Origin: Acidimicrobiaceae bacterium
GTDB taxonomy: Bacteria > Actinomycetota > Acidimicrobiia > Acidimicrobiales > RAAP-2
DNA length: 64,000 nucleotides
Reading direction: 5' to 3'
Assembly (NCBI GenBank): GCA_003133665.1
Contig: PKYK01000030.1
Location: 1 to 64,000 of the forward strand
Part shown: positions 44,604 through 53,197 of the stretch, piece after piece
Layout of the letters: every line of letters starts with the position of its first letter
Numbering within the stretch: position 1 is the first letter of the stretch
Notes under the pieces: generated by a model
Told to the model about the DNA's origin: nothing
Seen by the model: only the letters and a program-made list of their open reading frames with translations
Database searches by the model: none
Program-made: the position numbers and the translations under genes

Positions 44604-45927
44604 AGCTCCCTCGGTCGACGAGGCACCGATTCTCCACATCGACCTCGACGCCTTCTTCGCGTCGGTGGAGATACTCGACGACCCGTCCCTCGCCGGGCGA
44701 CCGGTCGCGGTGGGCGGCGGAGGCGATCGTGGGGTCGTGGCGAGTGCCAGCTACGAGGCACGTCGATTTGGCGTGCGCAGCGCCATGCCGAGCGTGGTGG
44801 CGCGTCGGCTCTGCCCGGATCTGATCATGCTGCCCGGCCGCTTCGACCGCTACGAGGCCTACTCGCGGGAGTTTCACCGTGTGGTCCAGGACCTCACGCC
44901 GGACTTCGAGCCGCTCGGGCTGGACGAGGTGTTCGCGGACCTGCGCAGCCTGCGCCGTCTGCAGGTTCGCCCCGTGGCTGCGTCCGTGGCCCTTCGGGAA
45001 CGAATCACGAACGAACTGGGTCTTCAGTGCGGGGTCGGGCTCGGACGGAACAAGCTCTTCGCGAAACTAGCCTCGAAGCGCTCGAAACCCCTGGTGGTCG
45101 ACGGTCAACTCGTGGCGGGGCCCGGAGTGGTGTGGGTCAGTCCCGCCCTCGAGGCGCGGTGGCTCGAGGAACTGCCGGTGCGCGCCTTGTGGGGGGTCGG
45201 GCCAGCGACGGCGGCGAAACTGGAGAAACTCGGTCTCAACTGGGTGCGCGACCTCGCGCGCGTGGACGAGGCGACGCTCGCCGGCCACGTCGGCTCGGCC
45301 ATGGCGGCCACGCTGGTCGCCTACTCCCACGGCGAGGATCGACGTGAGGTGGTGGTTGACCGCCGGGCGAAATCACTCGGACACGACCAGACGTTCGCCC
45401 GTTCGCTCCAGGGCCTCGGCGAAGTGGTGGAGGCGGCCCGGAGCCATGCGGCGGTGGTGGCCCGCGCGCTGCGCGGACACGACCGGGTGGCACGGACCAT
45501 CTCCGTGGTGGTCAGATTCGATGACCTGACGAGCGTCTCGCGCTCGCAGACGCTTTCCTTTGGCGTCGACGACGAGGTCGCCATCGCCGCTATCGCCGAG
45601 GCGCTGCTGGGCTCGATTGAGATCCATCACGCGGTGCGCCTGCTCGGCATCCACGCCTCGTCCTTCCTCGAGCGCAGCCAGAATCAGATGCAGCTGACCT
45701 TCGGCCTGGACCCGGCCTCGCTCGATCCTCGCGAGCACGCGGTGCTGGTCTCCCACGATCGCCAGATCAGCCACGAGGCCTTGCGTGACGCCGTCGACGA
45801 GGTCCGCCAGCGTTTCGGTCGGGCCGCGGTTGGAACGGCGGGAGAACTGCGCGAGAGCGGCCTCGACATCGAGACCCAGCGCGGTCGACACGCCTTCGGG
45901 CCCGAGACCGGCCACGGCGGATCGTAA
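44587..45927 (+). CDS. dinB: DNA polymerase IV (Y-family)
   Basis: Translesion polymerase, about 446 aa. Palm motif HIDLDAFFASVE and the second catalytic pair in PLGLDEVFADL; thumb HhH regions and a little-finger domain follow. A beta-clamp-type motif QMQLTF is near residue 367. TTG 44587 is the best start; earlier GTGs in frame lie inside the deacetylase gene. No SOS box is seen directly upstream. Convergent with the L,D-transpeptidase 18 nt away. Confidence 0.93.
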   Translation: MNSPSEAPSVDEAPILHIDLDAFFASVEILDDPSLAGRPVAVGGGGDRGVVASASYEARRFGVRSAMPSVVARRLCPDLIMLPGRFDRYEAYSREFHRVVQDLTPDFEPLGLDEVFADLRSLRRLQVRPVAASVALRERITNELGLQCGVGLGRNKLFAKLASKRSKPLVVDGQLVAGPGVVWVSPALEARWLEELPVRALWGVGPATAAKLEKLGLNWVRDLARVDEATLAGHVGSAMAATLVAYSHGEDRREVVVDRRAKSLGHDQTFARSLQGLGEVVEAARSHAAVVARALRGHDRVARTISVVVRFDDLTSVSRSQTLSFGVDDEVAIAAIAEALLGSIEIHHAVRLLGIHASSFLERSQNQMQLTFGLDPASLDPREHAVLVSHDRQISHEALRDAVDEVRQRFGRAAVGTAGELRESGLDIETQRGRHAFGPETGHGGS

Positions 45928-45945
45928 AGCCGCTCACCCGGGACG

Positions 45946-46983
45946 TCAGTGAACCGAGACCAGGGTGCCGATCATGGTGGAGGGCCAAATGGCCTTGGCT
46001 GAGTCGAAGGGCATCTCCACGCAGCCGAGACTCTGGGGCCAGCCGTAGGTGTAGCGGATGAAGCCGTGCAGGGCGTCGCCGCCGTTGAAGTACGAGACCC
46101 AGGGGATACCCGGGTCGCTGTAGTGCGAGCCGTCGGGGTTCGTGCCCGACATCGTCTGGGTCGTGTAGCGCAGATAGACCGGATAGGTGCCGAGCGCCGT
46201 CGGCGAGACCGAGATACCGGTGTTCACGAGGGTGTGGAAAGTGGCCCTGCCGGCGACGTACAGCGTGAGGTGTTGGGGTGTCGCCTCGGCGACGTCGACG
46301 AAGCTGTACGGATTCGGGTCGACCTGGTCCTGTTGCGCGGCCCGTACGAGGTCGTTCCAGGTGGTGGGGTCGGCCACGCCCGTGGTGGGCAGTTGGTGGT
46401 TGTTCTGGAACGACATCAAGGCTCCGGTCAGGATGACGTTGCTCGCGCCCGGGCGCCACTGCGCGCTGAGCCGCGCGGGCAGGTTCGGGTAGGTCCACGA
46501 GAACGTGCCGCTCGTCGGCTGGGCGGGGTCGCTCTGGGGAATCGTCGGCGAGAACGTCAGCGGCAGGTACTTCAGCGTGGCGAGGAGCTGCTCTTCCCAC
46601 AGCACGTTGGTCGCCACGCTCGCGCTGAACGCGCGCACCCGGGTGAAGGTGCAACTCGTGGCGCAGCGTACCGACGTGGGTGCGTCGATGACGTAGCGAA
46701 GAAGAGGCTTCAGGTTTCCGGTGATGACGGCCTGCACGTCGCGGGGGCCGATCTGCTGCCACGCCGTCAGGAGGGCGGGTCGCACGGCCAGCCTCGGCAT
46801 ATCTCTGGCCTCTACGGGCACACTGAAATGGAGACGGACGACGGGCATCGTGGCGGTGATGGAAAGGTTCACCGAGCTGGAAACCGAAATCGCACTGGTG
46901 GCCTGAGCGCCCAGTGACGGGACGAGTGTCGCCGCCACCAGACCGGCACTCAGTGCCGCAACGGAGCGAAGTCGGTGGTTCAC
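45946..46983 (-). CDS. L,D-transpeptidase (YkuD), copy 1
   Basis: Secreted peptidoglycan 3-3 cross-linking enzyme, 345 aa. Signal peptide ending near AQA/TSA; a peptidoglycan-binding-like segment (ILTGALMSFQNNHQLPTTG); the C-terminal YkuD domain has HGFIRYTYGWPQSLGCVEMP, with catalytic Cys in SLGCVEM. GTG 46983 lies 7 nt after TAACGT (46996-46991). Closely related to the copy at 61994-63043 across the catalytic domain, but without the Thr/Ser linker. Confidence 0.92.
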   Translation of the reverse strand: MNHRLRSVAALSAGLVAATLVPSLGAQATSAISVSSSVNLSITATMPVVRLHFSVPVEARDMPRLAVRPALLTAWQQIGPRDVQAVITGNLKPLLRYVIDAPTSVRCATSCTFTRVRAFSASVATNVLWEEQLLATLKYLPLTFSPTIPQSDPAQPTSGTFSWTYPNLPARLSAQWRPGASNVILTGALMSFQNNHQLPTTGVADPTTWNDLVRAAQQDQVDPNPYSFVDVAEATPQHLTLYVAGRATFHTLVNTGISVSPTALGTYPVYLRYTTQTMSGTNPDGSHYSDPGIPWVSYFNGGDALHGFIRYTYGWPQSLGCVEMPFDSAKAIWPSTMIGTLVSVH

Positions 46984-47057
46984 GCCCCCAACGTTAATGC
47001 CCGGACTTGCTCGCCTTCATGCAGCGTAGGATGAAGGCGTCGTGACGAGGAGCCCAG

Positions 47058-47222
47058 GTGAGCCTAGTGAAGTCCGTTGTGGTGATTCTGTTGGCGGTCG
47101 CCCTGGTCGTCGTGGTGCTCTCGGTGGTCGGCTTCGTGGTGTCGACCCTCACCTTCATTATTGAGGTCGCCATCGTCCTCGGGCTCGGAGTGCTCGTCTG
47201 GCGCTACGTGTTTAAGCGCTGA
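47058..47222 (+). CDS. Small two-helix membrane protein
   Basis: 54-aa protein starting GTG 47058 with GAGGAG 5 nt upstream. It starts with MSLVKSVVVILLAVALVVVV, then a second hydrophobic segment ending in VWRYVFKR. TAGGAT at about 47029-47034 could be the promoter. It lies divergent from the L,D-transpeptidase and before tRNA-Cys. No family recognised; the ribosome binding site and clean two-helix pattern support a real gene. Confidence 0.6.
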   Translation: MSLVKSVVVILLAVALVVVVLSVVGFVVSTLTFIIEVAIVLGLGVLVWRYVFKR

Positions 47223-47257
47223 ATCGAGGAAACCGCCGGAGTAGGATGGATTCTTCG

Positions 47258-47328
47258 GGCGGCGTGGCCGAGTGGTTAGGCAGGGGCCTGCAAAGCCCCG
47301 TACTTGGGTTCGAATCCCAACGCCGCCT
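47258..47328 (+). tRNA. tRNA-Cys (GCA)
   Basis: 71-nt cloverleaf: acceptor GGCGGCG pairs CGCCGCC, anticodon stem GGGGC/GCCCC with loop CTGCAAA (anticodon GCA), T-arm TTGGG-TTCGAAT-CCCAA, discriminator T as in bacterial tRNA-Cys. CCA is not encoded. TAGGAT (47242-47247) is a likely -10 element. Confidence 0.95.
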
Positions 47329-47607
47329 CCGGTGGTCGTTGGCGTTTCCAGGCACTTTCGAGGGTTGGTGCAGTTTGTCTCGTGCCGCTACAGCAGCGTT
47401 TGGACCACCGATTCGCGGACTCGCCGGCCTCGTGCGGACCTGGTCAGAGCCCTAGAACTCCACACCACACAGTCCCTATTGACTCAATAGGAGTACGCGG
47501 GGCGCCACGCTCGTCGTCGTGATGAGGAACTCATGGATCACACCGCGGCGACCGTTCAAACCTCGAGGCCTTTCGGCTTGAGCACTACCCCAGCATCCTC
47601 GGTACGT
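47329..47607. other. Non-coding stretch between tRNA-Cys and the XRE regulator
   Basis: 279 nt with no convincing gene. It contains an inverted repeat CCTATTGA-C-TCAATAGG (47475-47491), which looks like an operator or short hairpin. Position 3' of a tRNA marks the border to an accessory module, but no repeat of the tRNA 3' end was noticed further on. Confidence 0.4.
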
Positions 47608-48420
47608 TCAACCGAGCAACTCCAGGTTGACCCAGATTGCCTCAACCGGAACGTCGCCGACATTGGTCAACCGGTGGGGGCGGCTTGAGTCAAACGAGAT
47701 TGAATCACCAGCAGTGAGACGGTAGGTGTCGAATCCCAGCGTTATCTCGAGGGTTCCGTTGAGTATGAACCCGTACTCGGTGCCGACGTGCCGGATCAGT
47801 CGGCCCTCCATGGTGGAACTTCCGCCGACGTCGTAGCGAACGAACATGAAATCGGTCTTCTCTTTCCGCGTCGCGGTCAGCGACTCCCAGGTGACCCCGG
47901 AATCGAGGACCAGAACCTTGCGTTCGTGTGGGTGCACGACCGGCGAAGAGGGCGTTGCCCCGCCTGCGTCGTGCGCAGCGGGTGACACTGCCGAATGACT
48001 GCCAAAGCTGGACACGGTACGCCACGAGTTGTTCGCCGCGTCTGTTCCCTCGTCAGGAGGCCCACTGGTGTCGGGCCCGCCGTGCGCTGCTTCACTTTCG
48101 AAGAGTTCGTCCGTGGCGATATCGAGTGCTGCGCAGATTGCGAACAGGGTCGCTACGGAGGGCTGCGCCTTGCCGGTCTCGAGCTGTGAGATGAACGAGG
48201 CGGAGACGTCCAAGTCTCTTGCGAATTGCCTAAGGGAAATGCCACGAGCCAGTCGTCGAGCACGCAGACGCGCGCCGACGAGGCCCGGTGCCACCGGGTT
48301 GCCGCTCGTGAGCTGCGGGCTCGCGGTTCGCGGCACCAACTGGCGACCTGCGGGCGTAGTGGAAGCATTGGAGGTTGTGGTGTTCCCCCGGTTGGGCGCT
48401 GCACCATTGGAAACCGGCAT
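47608..48420 (-). CDS. XRE-family regulator with C-terminal cupin
   Basis: 270-aa HTH-cupin regulator (PuuR/SutR-like architecture). HTH at about 47-105 (LRQFARDLDVSASFISQLE), an Ala/Ser/Pro linker, and a cupin_2 domain at about 190-268 (HVGTEYGFILNGTLEITLG). Start ATG 48420 has GGGAGAGG 5 nt upstream; the frame continues 21 codons further but without an SD. A TTTCAGTG site lies in its upstream region (48488-48481, minus strand), like those in neighbouring promoters. Probable sensor of the module's substrate. Confidence 0.88.
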   Translation of the reverse strand: MPVSNGAAPNRGNTTTSNASTTPAGRQLVPRTASPQLTSGNPVAPGLVGARLRARRLARGISLRQFARDLDVSASFISQLETGKAQPSVATLFAICAALDIATDELFESEAAHGGPDTSGPPDEGTDAANNSWRTVSSFGSHSAVSPAAHDAGGATPSSPVVHPHERKVLVLDSGVTWESLTATRKEKTDFMFVRYDVGGSSTMEGRLIRHVGTEYGFILNGTLEITLGFDTYRLTAGDSISFDSSRPHRLTNVGDVPVEAIWVNLELLG

Positions 48421-48520
48421 TGCCACCTCTCCCTGTCTTCGTAATGAATGTGATTCCGCCGACGTGAGTACGGCGCGCGGCACTGAAATGCAGTAATACT
48501 AACTGCCAAACAATAGAGAA

Positions 48521-49426
48521 CTAGTGTGGATGTTCCAGTTTTGCGGCCAAGTGTTCCCACTCACGGCTAAACCGGTAGGAATGGCGGGCCGGAGGTTGCG
48601 GAGCCTGCACTTCGATCCATCGAACGAGTCCCGATCCCCGGTTCTCGAAGCCGTGATCGGCACCCACGCCCGCCCAGAGGACGTCACCGGGGTGGAACAC
48701 TAGGGAGTTGCCATCTACCAACGCGTGGACCTCGCCCTCGACGAAGACGTAGGCCTCTTCGAACGGATGGTCGTGCGGATGGGCGATGGCCGTGGGTTGA
48801 TAGTCGACGACGAACATCGTGTGGAGTTGGGCGCCGCGCTGTTGGTCGATCAGCATCTTCACGCTGATGCCGCTGTAGGCGAGCAGGGCCGTGGCCATGC
48901 TGGGCGACACGGAGGGCGCATTGACGTCCGATCCGCCGGCCAGCTGGCGCAGGTCCATCGACTCCGAATCAAATCGAACGGCGTTCTGATTGCGCGGGTC
49001 GCGCATGTCGGGCAGCTCGGGACGGGATTCGACCAACGACTCGCTTGTGAAGAAGGTGTCCTGGCGTCGTCCGTCGTCGATCTCGGCCGGCGACGCCATC
49101 TGCAGCCACTTGACCGGTCCGTCAATCGACCTCAGCGAATAGGTGGTACCGACGGGGACGGCGATGCCGTGGTTGGCATCAAGCAACGTCGTCTGACCGA
49201 GCGTCGTGACGGCGAGACTCCCGGCGAAGACGTAGATGCTGAACTCATACGAGTGAAGCGCCGGTTTCACGTAGCCGCCGGCGTCCAGGTGTCCCACGGA
49301 CAGCGTCATGTGGGGCGAACCGGTCGCGCGGGCAATCAGGATCTGCTGCCGGTAACCAGACGAATGTCCCTCGTGCGTCGAGGGGGTCACTGCCTTGCTG
49401 TCATCAATCTTCGTTGCGTAATACAT
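48521..49426 (-). CDS. Bicupin protein
   Basis: 301 aa with two cupin barrels. First at about 40-115 (GGYVKPALHSYEFSIYVFAGSLAV), with few metal-type residues; second at about 200-290, with HPHDHPFEEAYVFVEGEVHAL and HPGDVLWAGVGADHGFEN providing a His/Glu metal site. The general shape is like ureidoglycine aminohydrolase or quercetinase-type bicupins, but function is not assignable. ATG 49426 has GGAGAG upstream; in line with the SDR and regulator genes on the same strand. Confidence 0.82.
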   Translation of the reverse strand: MYYATKIDDSKAVTPSTHEGHSSGYRQQILIARATGSPHMTLSVGHLDAGGYVKPALHSYEFSIYVFAGSLAVTTLGQTTLLDANHGIAVPVGTTYSLRSIDGPVKWLQMASPAEIDDGRRQDTFFTSESLVESRPELPDMRDPRNQNAVRFDSESMDLRQLAGGSDVNAPSVSPSMATALLAYSGISVKMLIDQQRGAQLHTMFVVDYQPTAIAHPHDHPFEEAYVFVEGEVHALVDGNSLVFHPGDVLWAGVGADHGFENRGSGLVRWIEVQAPQPPARHSYRFSREWEHLAAKLEHPH

Positions 49427-49466
49427 GTTCTCTCCAGTCCAGGGATCGGATCATTCGCACCACTGC

Positions 49467-50180
49467 CTACTTGAGGAGCCAGCCACCGTCCAGGGCGAGG
49501 TTCACGCCGTTGACGCCCGAGTTTTCGAGCAGAAACTCGACCGAGTGCACGATTTCCCGCATCGTGACGAGGCGGCCGAGGGGTGTACGGGAGATAATCT
49601 GACTGTTGTCCTTGTTTTCCCAGTACGGGCTGTCGCCGATGATGCCCGGGTGGATCGCGTTGATACGCACCGGGGCAAGTTCGCACGCGAGGGAGTGGAC
49701 CAGGCCGACCACGCCGCCGTTCACAGTCGAAACCGTCGTTGATCCAGGGTACGGACGCTCCAGCGCCAGACCTCCGAAGACGACGATTGAGGCGTTTGAC
49801 GTAAAGCGACTTCGAAGGACGTGGATGGCTTCGGTGTAGCCCACGAGTTTGAGGGTGACCAGTCGAATGGCACCGGCGACGTTGTAGTCGGCGATCGTGT
49901 TCGAGTCGCGCTCAATGGCTGGAATGACCAGGTCGTCGACCTGGTCGATGCCGGCCAGCGACTCGGCGATGGTCTCGGGCATGGACAGGTCGACGGCGAT
50001 GCCGACGGTGCCGAGACCGATCTCTGCCGCCGCGCTCTGGGCGCTCTCCGTGGTGCGGCCGGAGAGATAGACCATCGCTCCCTTGGACGCCAACGTTTTG
50101 ACGATCTCTCTGCCGATTCCCTTGGTTCCGCCAAGTACCACCGCGGTGCGGCCCGTTCTCGTTGACAGTTGCTCTGACAC
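49467..50180 (-). CDS. SDR-family protein lacking the catalytic Ser-Tyr-Lys triad
   Basis: 237-aa Rossmann-fold protein. Cofactor motif GGTKGIG (17-23) is intact, and the C-terminal half (VRINAIHPGIIGDSPYWENKD, ending VNLALDGGWL) is typical of SDRs. At the catalytic positions, however, it reads FGG where SS is usual, and VSTVN where YxxxK is expected, so Ser, Tyr and Lys are all absent. GTG 50180 with AGGGGGAA upstream. It may bind nucleotide without classical dehydrogenase activity. Confidence 0.85.
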   Translation of the reverse strand: MSEQLSTRTGRTAVVLGGTKGIGREIVKTLASKGAMVYLSGRTTESAQSAAAEIGLGTVGIAVDLSMPETIAESLAGIDQVDDLVIPAIERDSNTIADYNVAGAIRLVTLKLVGYTEAIHVLRSRFTSNASIVVFGGLALERPYPGSTTVSTVNGGVVGLVHSLACELAPVRINAIHPGIIGDSPYWENKDNSQIISRTPLGRLVTMREIVHSVEFLLENSGVNGVNLALDGGWLLK

Positions 50181-50475
50181 TGTTCCCCCTACTTCTGTTC
50201 AGTGGCATTAAACATAGCCGAATCTCTGCGGAGACGGTTGGACGAAGTACAAGACCCTGTCGAATCGGGCACCTCGCTCTTTCTTCCTGGCGGCAGTTGG
50301 GCCGGACCAGATGGTGCGCCGTTCTTCAGGGGGAATGTGGGCGGGTTTCGATGGCCTGTCGCTGGTCGGTGCCGTTCATCCGTCGCAAGGGGGGAGGTGT
50401 GTGAAGTAACTCTTGACAGCAGTGAACACGGTGCTACGCTCCTAGAACAATCGACGAATTGAATAGTGAGGTGTC
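50181..50475. promoter_or_regulatory. Divergent promoter region with shared operator half-sites
   Basis: 295 nt between the SDR and amidohydrolase genes. Plus-strand promoter: TTGACA (50413-50418), 16 nt, TACGCT (50435-50440), with CAGTGAACAC (50420-50429) in the spacer. Minus-strand side: TATGTT (50216-50211) with CACTGAACA (50204-50196) just downstream. Both sites resemble halves of the perfect palindrome at 52017. Confidence 0.65.
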
Positions 50476-51915
50476 ATGAACAAGCCCATTAGTTCGACTG
50501 GGGAGTCGCTGGAACACGGTCGTTCGATCGTGTTCCGCAACGGTCTCGTCCTCACGATGGACAACACTCATCGCGTGCTGAAGGACTGCGACGTGCTCGT
50601 CGCGGGCGGCGTGATCAAAGAGATCGGCCAGGGCATCAAGGCTCCTGACGACGCACTCAACATCGACGCGCGGGGCGGGATCATCATGCCCGGTTTGATC
50701 GACACCCACCGGCACATGTGGCAGACGGCAATGCGCGGCTACGGCGCGGACTGGACACTGTCGCAGTACTTCGTCTGGTACTACCTGGAGCACGGCCGGA
50801 ACTTCCGCCCCCAGGACATCTACGCGGGCAACCTGCTCTCGGCTATCGAGGCGATCGACGCGGGCGTCACGACGTCAGTTGACTGGTCGCACGGCCTGCA
50901 GACCACCGAGCACGCTGACGCGGCCGTCGACGCCCTGGAGGTGGTGCCGGGACGCTTCGTGCTGGCCTACGGCAACATCCAGCGTGGGCCGTGGGAATGG
51001 TCGGCCGAGAAGGAGTTCAAGGACTTCTACAGCCGTCGCATCGACGGCAAGGGCGACATGCTCGGCTTCCAGATGGCCTTTGACGTGACCGGAGATCCGG
51101 AGTTCCCCGAGCGCGCCGCATTCGAGGTCGCTCGCGAATTGGGCGTGGGGGTCACGACGCACTGCGGTGTGCGCGGGGCGACCGGCGACGACAGCATCCG
51201 TCTGATGCACGACAGTGGTTTCATGGGCCCTGACACGATCTTCGTCCACGCGTCGACGCTGTCCGACGACTCTTACCACCGGATCGCCGCCTGCGGCGGG
51301 TCCGCGTCGATCTCGACCGAGAGTGAGCAGAGCGCCGGACAGGGCTACCCCTCGTCATGGAAGCTCCGCCAGTTCGACATTCCGATCTCGATCTCCCAGG
51401 ACACCTCCGTGTGGTGGAGTGCCGACCTCTTCACCGCGATGCGCACGACGCTCGGTGCAGACCGCTCGCGCCAGCACCTTGAGGCTCATCTGAAGGACGA
51501 GACGGTCACGCACCTTGACCTGCGTTGTGAGGAAGTCGTCGACTGGGCGACCCGGGGCGGTAGTAAGGCACTGGGGCTGGACAGCAAGATCGGCAGCATT
51601 GAAGTGGGCAAGAAGGCCGACATCGTGCTCGTCAAGAACGACGAGTCGCCGGTGATGTTCCCCCTCCTCAATCCCTACGGCCACGTGACCATGCAGGCGC
51701 AGCGCGCCGACGTCCACACCGTGGTGATCGACGGCAACATCCTCAAGCACGAGCACAAGTTGATCAACATCGACCTGGCGCGGGCGAAGTCCGCGGTCGA
51801 GGAGACCGTGGCCTTCCTGGCGGACACCATCGGGGAAGAGGCCTGGAACGCGGGCATGAACCCCGAGGTGCCCGAGAAGAGCAAGAAGGAAAACCCGTAC
51901 CAGTACACGAAGTAG
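50476..51915 (+). CDS. Amidohydrolase (TRZ/ATZ/cytosine-deaminase-like)
   Basis: 479-aa metal-dependent hydrolase of the amidohydrolase superfamily. Metal motif DTHRHMWQT (HxH, about 76-84), then THCG and HAST histidines and the catalytic Asp in SQDTSVWWS (about 315). The C-terminal beta-sandwich has GSIEVGKKADIVLVK. Relatives deaminate N-heterocycles or hydrolyse amidines. ATG 50476 with GTGAGGTG upstream. Followed by a terminator, then the importer operon; the physiological substrate is presumably what that importer brings in. Confidence 0.87.
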   Translation: MNKPISSTGESLEHGRSIVFRNGLVLTMDNTHRVLKDCDVLVAGGVIKEIGQGIKAPDDALNIDARGGIIMPGLIDTHRHMWQTAMRGYGADWTLSQYFVWYYLEHGRNFRPQDIYAGNLLSAIEAIDAGVTTSVDWSHGLQTTEHADAAVDALEVVPGRFVLAYGNIQRGPWEWSAEKEFKDFYSRRIDGKGDMLGFQMAFDVTGDPEFPERAAFEVARELGVGVTTHCGVRGATGDDSIRLMHDSGFMGPDTIFVHASTLSDDSYHRIAACGGSASISTESEQSAGQGYPSSWKLRQFDIPISISQDTSVWWSADLFTAMRTTLGADRSRQHLEAHLKDETVTHLDLRCEEVVDWATRGGSKALGLDSKIGSIEVGKKADIVLVKNDESPVMFPLLNPYGHVTMQAQRADVHTVVIDGNILKHEHKLINIDLARAKSAVEETVAFLADTIGEEAWNAGMNPEVPEKSKKENPYQYTK

Positions 51916-51944
51916 CGCCGCCGCTCAGCTGAGCGGGCGTTCGG

Positions 51945-51972
51945 GATGCCGGCCGCGAGAGCGGCCGGCATC
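51945..51972 (+). terminator. Terminator hairpin after the amidohydrolase gene
   Basis: A 12-bp perfect GC-rich stem (51945-51956 with 51961-51972), GAGA tetraloop, 29 nt after the stop; a 16-bp palindrome CCGCTCAGCTGAGCGG (51921-51936) precedes it. No T-run, so strength is uncertain. Confidence 0.7.
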
Positions 51973-52009
51973 CTCGCGTTCGGGGCGCTGCTGGGGTGTT
52001 CGATATGAC

Positions 52010-52038
52010 TTGACACGTTCAGTGAACACCGCTAATGT
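52010..52038 (+). promoter_or_regulatory. Importer operon promoter with palindromic operator
   Basis: TTGACA (52010-52015), 17 nt, TAATGT (52033-52038). The spacer contains the perfect palindrome GTTCAGTGAAC (52017-52027), an ideal repressor site. Halves of this site occur in the other promoters of the module. Confidence 0.8.
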
Positions 52039-52128
52039 CGTCCCCGTTGGCCGTGACACGGCCCCCGAAGGGGGCGGCGGCCAGCGGCGGTCGTACGAGT
52101 GGTGCGTCCGAAAACAAGGGGGGAATCA

Positions 52129-53139
52129 ATGGTGAAAACCAGGATGCGTTGGCTCGTTAGTGTGGCCGTTGGGGCCATGCTGCTGTCCACGGCGCTGACG
52201 GGCTTCGGGGTGGCGGCGCAGGCCGCGGCCAAGCACAAGACCTACAAGGTGGCGTACCTGTCGTACGCCTTGGCGAACAGCTACGACGCTCCGATGCTGG
52301 CGGCCGCCAAGGCAGTCGCCGGGGCCAGCGGGGTCAAGGTCGTCGTGTTCGACGCGCAGAACTCCTACACCACGCAGGTGTCGCAGCTGCAGGACGTCAT
52401 CAACTCAGGCCAGTATCAAGGCGTCATCGTCCAGCCGATCTACGGCGCTGCCCTGATCCCGACGGTCAAGCGGGCCATCAAGAAGGGGATCAAAGTCGTC
52501 AACATCGACCAGATCCTTGGGGCGAAGTACACCACCGACCAGATCCAGGTGCCGGGACTCTCGGGCAACGTGGTCTTCTTCCCGTCGAAGATCGGAACGC
52601 AGTTGGCCACGCTGACTAACAAGGCGTGCGCGGGAGCCAATCCGTGCAAGATTGGCCTGGTCCACAACTTCAAGGGCTACGAGCCGGACGCGGCCATCAC
52701 GGCGGCCTTCACCTCGCAGATTGGCACGTACCCGAGTGACTCGATCGTTGCCGAGGCCGACGGTCTGTACCAGGTCGCGGCAGCTCTGACCCAGGTGCAG
52801 GACATGCTGGTTGCACACTCTGACCTGAACGTGATCGTCGGGTCGGACCAGGACTGCGAGGGGGCCCAGTCGGCCCTGACCGCGGCCAAGAACACGACGG
52901 TGAAGCTGGTGTGCTACGGAGCTAGCGCGGCCGGTCTTGCAGCCATCAAGAGTGGCGCGTGGTTCGCCGACGTGGCCCAGGCGCCGGCGACGGAGGGCCA
53001 GGTGGGGATGAGCATGGTCATCAAGGCCATGAAGACCGGCAAGAAGAGTGGTTCGAAGAACCCGGTCGCGGCCCTGCCGAACAACGGGATCCTCCTCCAG
53101 TCCAACGTCGGCAAGTTCACCGCCGAGTGGCCGGGCTGA
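52129..53139 (+). CDS. Sugar/autoinducer-type ABC transporter substrate-binding protein
   Basis: 336-aa type-I periplasmic binding protein (RbsB/Peripla_BP_4-like). Signal peptide with core VSVAVGAMLLSTALTGFGVA and cleavage near AQA/AAK; no lipobox Cys. Then KVAYLSYALANSYDAPMLAA and a hinge region VNIDQILGAKYT. ATG 52129 has AAGGGGGGAA upstream; an earlier GTG (52099) is less likely. First gene of a ribose-type importer; the substrate may be a nitrogen heterocycle or nucleoside-like compound given the neighbours. Confidence 0.88.
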   Translation: MVKTRMRWLVSVAVGAMLLSTALTGFGVAAQAAAKHKTYKVAYLSYALANSYDAPMLAAAKAVAGASGVKVVVFDAQNSYTTQVSQLQDVINSGQYQGVIVQPIYGAALIPTVKRAIKKGIKVVNIDQILGAKYTTDQIQVPGLSGNVVFFPSKIGTQLATLTNKACAGANPCKIGLVHNFKGYEPDAAITAAFTSQIGTYPSDSIVAEADGLYQVAAALTQVQDMLVAHSDLNVIVGSDQDCEGAQSALTAAKNTTVKLVCYGASAAGLAAIKSGAWFADVAQAPATEGQVGMSMVIKAMKTGKKSGSKNPVAALPNNGILLQSNVGKFTAEWPG

Positions 53140-53197
53140 TCCCCGCGACACGAGGCACTGAAGAAGTCTTGTACGGACAAGGTGGTTCTGACTCAAC

